Source: Bacilli bacterium (GTDB taxonomy: Bacteria > Bacillota_I > Bacilli_A > RF39 > UBA660). Taken from it: 6,896 bases of DNA. How positions within the stretch are numbered: the first letter of the stretch is position 1; every line of letters begins with the position of its first letter. The notes under the pieces were generated by a model. The model did no database searches, was not told the DNA's origin, and saw only the letters and a list, made by a program, of their open reading frames with translations. Of the stretch, positions 5,586 through 6,896 are shown piece after piece. Made by a program: the position numbers and the translations under genes. Location: the NCBI GenBank assembly GCA_900758895.1, contig CAAETG010000215.1, positions 1 to 6,896 on the forward strand, written 5' to 3'.

Positions 5586-6875
5586 CTAATATAACTCTTT
5601 CCTAATTGCCTTTACACACAAGATAACAATGATAAAAATATCGATAATCTCAGCAATTACTAAAGAATACATGCCAATATGACACAAAGAAAGAATCGAC
5701 ATGGATAATAATTTTACAATAACAGCGGCCAAAGTAATAAACATGGTCGTTTTTGCTTTTCCAATCGCTTGCAATACACTTTGTAGGGGGCCTTCTAAAT
5801 AAAACAAAACAAAGAAAGGCGCTAATATTTCAATATATTCACTGCCTTTTGTTGTATTGTACAAAGTAGAAAGAAGAGGTTCTCTAAAAAAATAGATAAA
5901 GGTAGAAAAAATAACCCCAACAATAAAAGACAAAGTAATCGCTTGTTTTAGTCTTCTTTTTACCATAGTATAATTTTTATGATAATAATATTTTGATATT
6001 TCTGGAAGTAAACTTGATGATATTGCCGCAATAAAAAAAGAAGGCATCGATAAAAGAGAAATGGTATAAGCATTGTATGCACCATACTCATTTAAAATAA
6101 AATCCATAGAATAGCCAGCAAAAAGTAAAATGTTAGTAAGTAAAATAGGTTCAAAGAAAAAGCCAACATTACCAATTAATCTTCCAGAAACAGTTGGAAT
6201 CGAAATACTAAGAATTTCTTTTGTTGTTTTCATATCAGGCTTTAAATCTTGTTTGGTAATCTTAAATTTTTTAGGTAAGAAAAATAAAAAAGTTAAAATA
6301 GAAGCAAGTTCCGAAGCAATACTAATTAAAATAAGTCCCATAACGGAATACACAATTCCTTTTTCTACTAAACCTGGAATAATAAGAAAAATAAGGAAAA
6401 TACGGACAATTTGTTCTAGTATATTGGAAATGGTATGAGGAACCATTTTTTGTTTGCCATAAAAATATCCCTTTAAGATACTGGATAAAGAAACAAAAGG
6501 AAATGTTAGAGCCATAGACATTAATAATACACTACATCTCTCATCATTTAAAAGGGTAATGGCAATAAAATCTTTGGTAAAATAAATAATGAAAATTACA
6601 ATAGCATTTAAAATCAATGTAATTGCTGTAGCACTAGATAAAATTTTAAGGCTTTTGGTCTTATGTTCGCTAATAAGTTTAGAAATAACGACTGGAAGTG
6701 ATAAAGTAGCAATGGTAAGCAAGAGGGAATAAGTGGGCATAACCAAAGAATAAAGGTTAATCGCATCACTTCCTACCATTCTTGTATAAATAATCCGAAT
6801 CCCAAAACCAAGTAATTTAGTAACAAGTCCTCCAATCATTAAAATAAAAGTAGCTTGCAAGAATTTATTTTTCAT
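5586..6875 (-). CDS. MOP-superfamily flippase, MurJ/SpoVB-like
   Basis: A multidrug/oligosaccharidyl-lipid/polysaccharide exporter-type membrane protein of 429 residues. The likely role is flipping lipid-linked cell-wall precursor (lipid II, or a polysaccharide carrier) across the membrane. About 12 helices are seen (8-28, 45-65, 78-99, 113-137, 152-168, 172-199, 221-252, 268-290, 311-330, 348-370, 376-397, 400-423). Family-like stretches: LVTKLLGFGIRIIYTRMVGSD (17-37), LPVVISKLISEHK (60-72), LKGYFYGKQKMVPHTISNILEQIVRI (134-159) and SIPTVSGRLIG (225-235). The GYFYGKQ and EQIVR region is typical of SpoVB/YtgP (MurJ of Bacillus). MurJ and SpoVB usually have 14 helices and around 500 residues, so this copy is short at the C-terminal side. 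The stop is clean and no remnant follows. The ATG has AAAAGGGGG (6881-6889 on +) five bases upstream; its promoter lies outside the window. Its stop directly abuts that of the surface-protein gene, with no terminator between. Confidence 0.88.
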   Translation of the reverse strand: MKNKFLQATFILMIGGLVTKLLGFGIRIIYTRMVGSDAINLYSLVMPTYSLLLTIATLSLPVVISKLISEHKTKSLKILSSATAITLILNAIVIFIIYFTKDFIAITLLNDERCSVLLMSMALTFPFVSLSSILKGYFYGKQKMVPHTISNILEQIVRIFLIFLIIPGLVEKGIVYSVMGLILISIASELASILTFLFFLPKKFKITKQDLKPDMKTTKEILSISIPTVSGRLIGNVGFFFEPILLTNILLFAGYSMDFILNEYGAYNAYTISLLSMPSFFIAAISSSLLPEISKYYYHKNYTMVKRRLKQAITLSFIVGVIFSTFIYFFREPLLSTLYNTTKGSEYIEILAPFFVLFYLEGPLQSVLQAIGKAKTTMFITLAAVIVKLLSMSILSLCHIGMYSLVIAEIIDIFIIVILCVKAIRKELY

Positions 6876-6896
6876 GACGTCCCCCTTTTAAAATTC

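Noticed and set aside
6130..6438. 102-codon plus-strand frame inside the flippase gene
   Set aside because: It is antisense to a clear membrane-protein gene, with low-complexity composition and no ribosome site.
1..6896. Use of the mycoplasma code (TGA as tryptophan)
   Set aside because: All tryptophans in all seven genes are TGG and the frames end in full-length proteins at TAA or TAG. The absence of TGA stops is not enough to suggest recoding in so few genes.

Overview
The window reads as chromosomal DNA of a low-GC Gram-positive bacterium of the Bacilli/Mollicutes-like branch (possibly an uncultured gut lineage). The base composition is strongly AT-rich, Shine-Dalgarno sites are of AGGAGG type, SigA-like promoters are close to consensus, and the proteins resemble Firmicutes families. 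All seven genes are read with the standard bacterial code: every tryptophan is TGG and no gene needs TGA as sense. Stops are four TAA and three TAG, with no TGA. The exact taxon cannot be fixed from the window.

Layout. Bases 1-1816 (+) hold the C-terminal half of the condensin SMC (hinge, returning coiled coil, C-terminal ATPase half). It ends in two stacked hairpins, one of which serves as a shared terminator with the convergent peptide deformylase gene (1865-2416, -). Upstream of def lies a tiny Gly/Tyr-rich membrane protein of YjcZ type (2492-2674, -) with its own ribosome site and terminator. Divergent from it is a SEDS-family peptidoglycan glycosyltransferase, best called FtsW (2806-3969, +), followed by a bidirectional terminator shared with a 73-residue Cro/CI-type regulator (3985-4206, -). 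A 152-bp divergent intergenic region separates the regulator from a secreted or membrane-anchored cysteine-rich surface protein (4359-5585, +). The window closes with a MurJ/SpoVB-type MOP-superfamily flippase (5586-6875, -), whose stop codon directly abuts that of the surface protein. No stretch above 300 bases lacks a gene.

How it fits together. Most genes are household: chromosome organisation (SMC), protein maturation (Def) and cell-wall synthesis (FtsW glycosyltransferase and a putative lipid-II-type flippase). The YjcZ-like and SpoVB-like families are known mostly from spore formers, but this does not prove that the host sporulates. The accessory-looking part is the pair xre / surface protein. 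The intergenic region between them carries three 19-bp near-identical operator-like repeats placed on a consensus-quality promoter (TTGACA, 17 bp, TATACT). This is a compact, phage-like switch apparently controlling an envelope protein, and is the most interesting item here.
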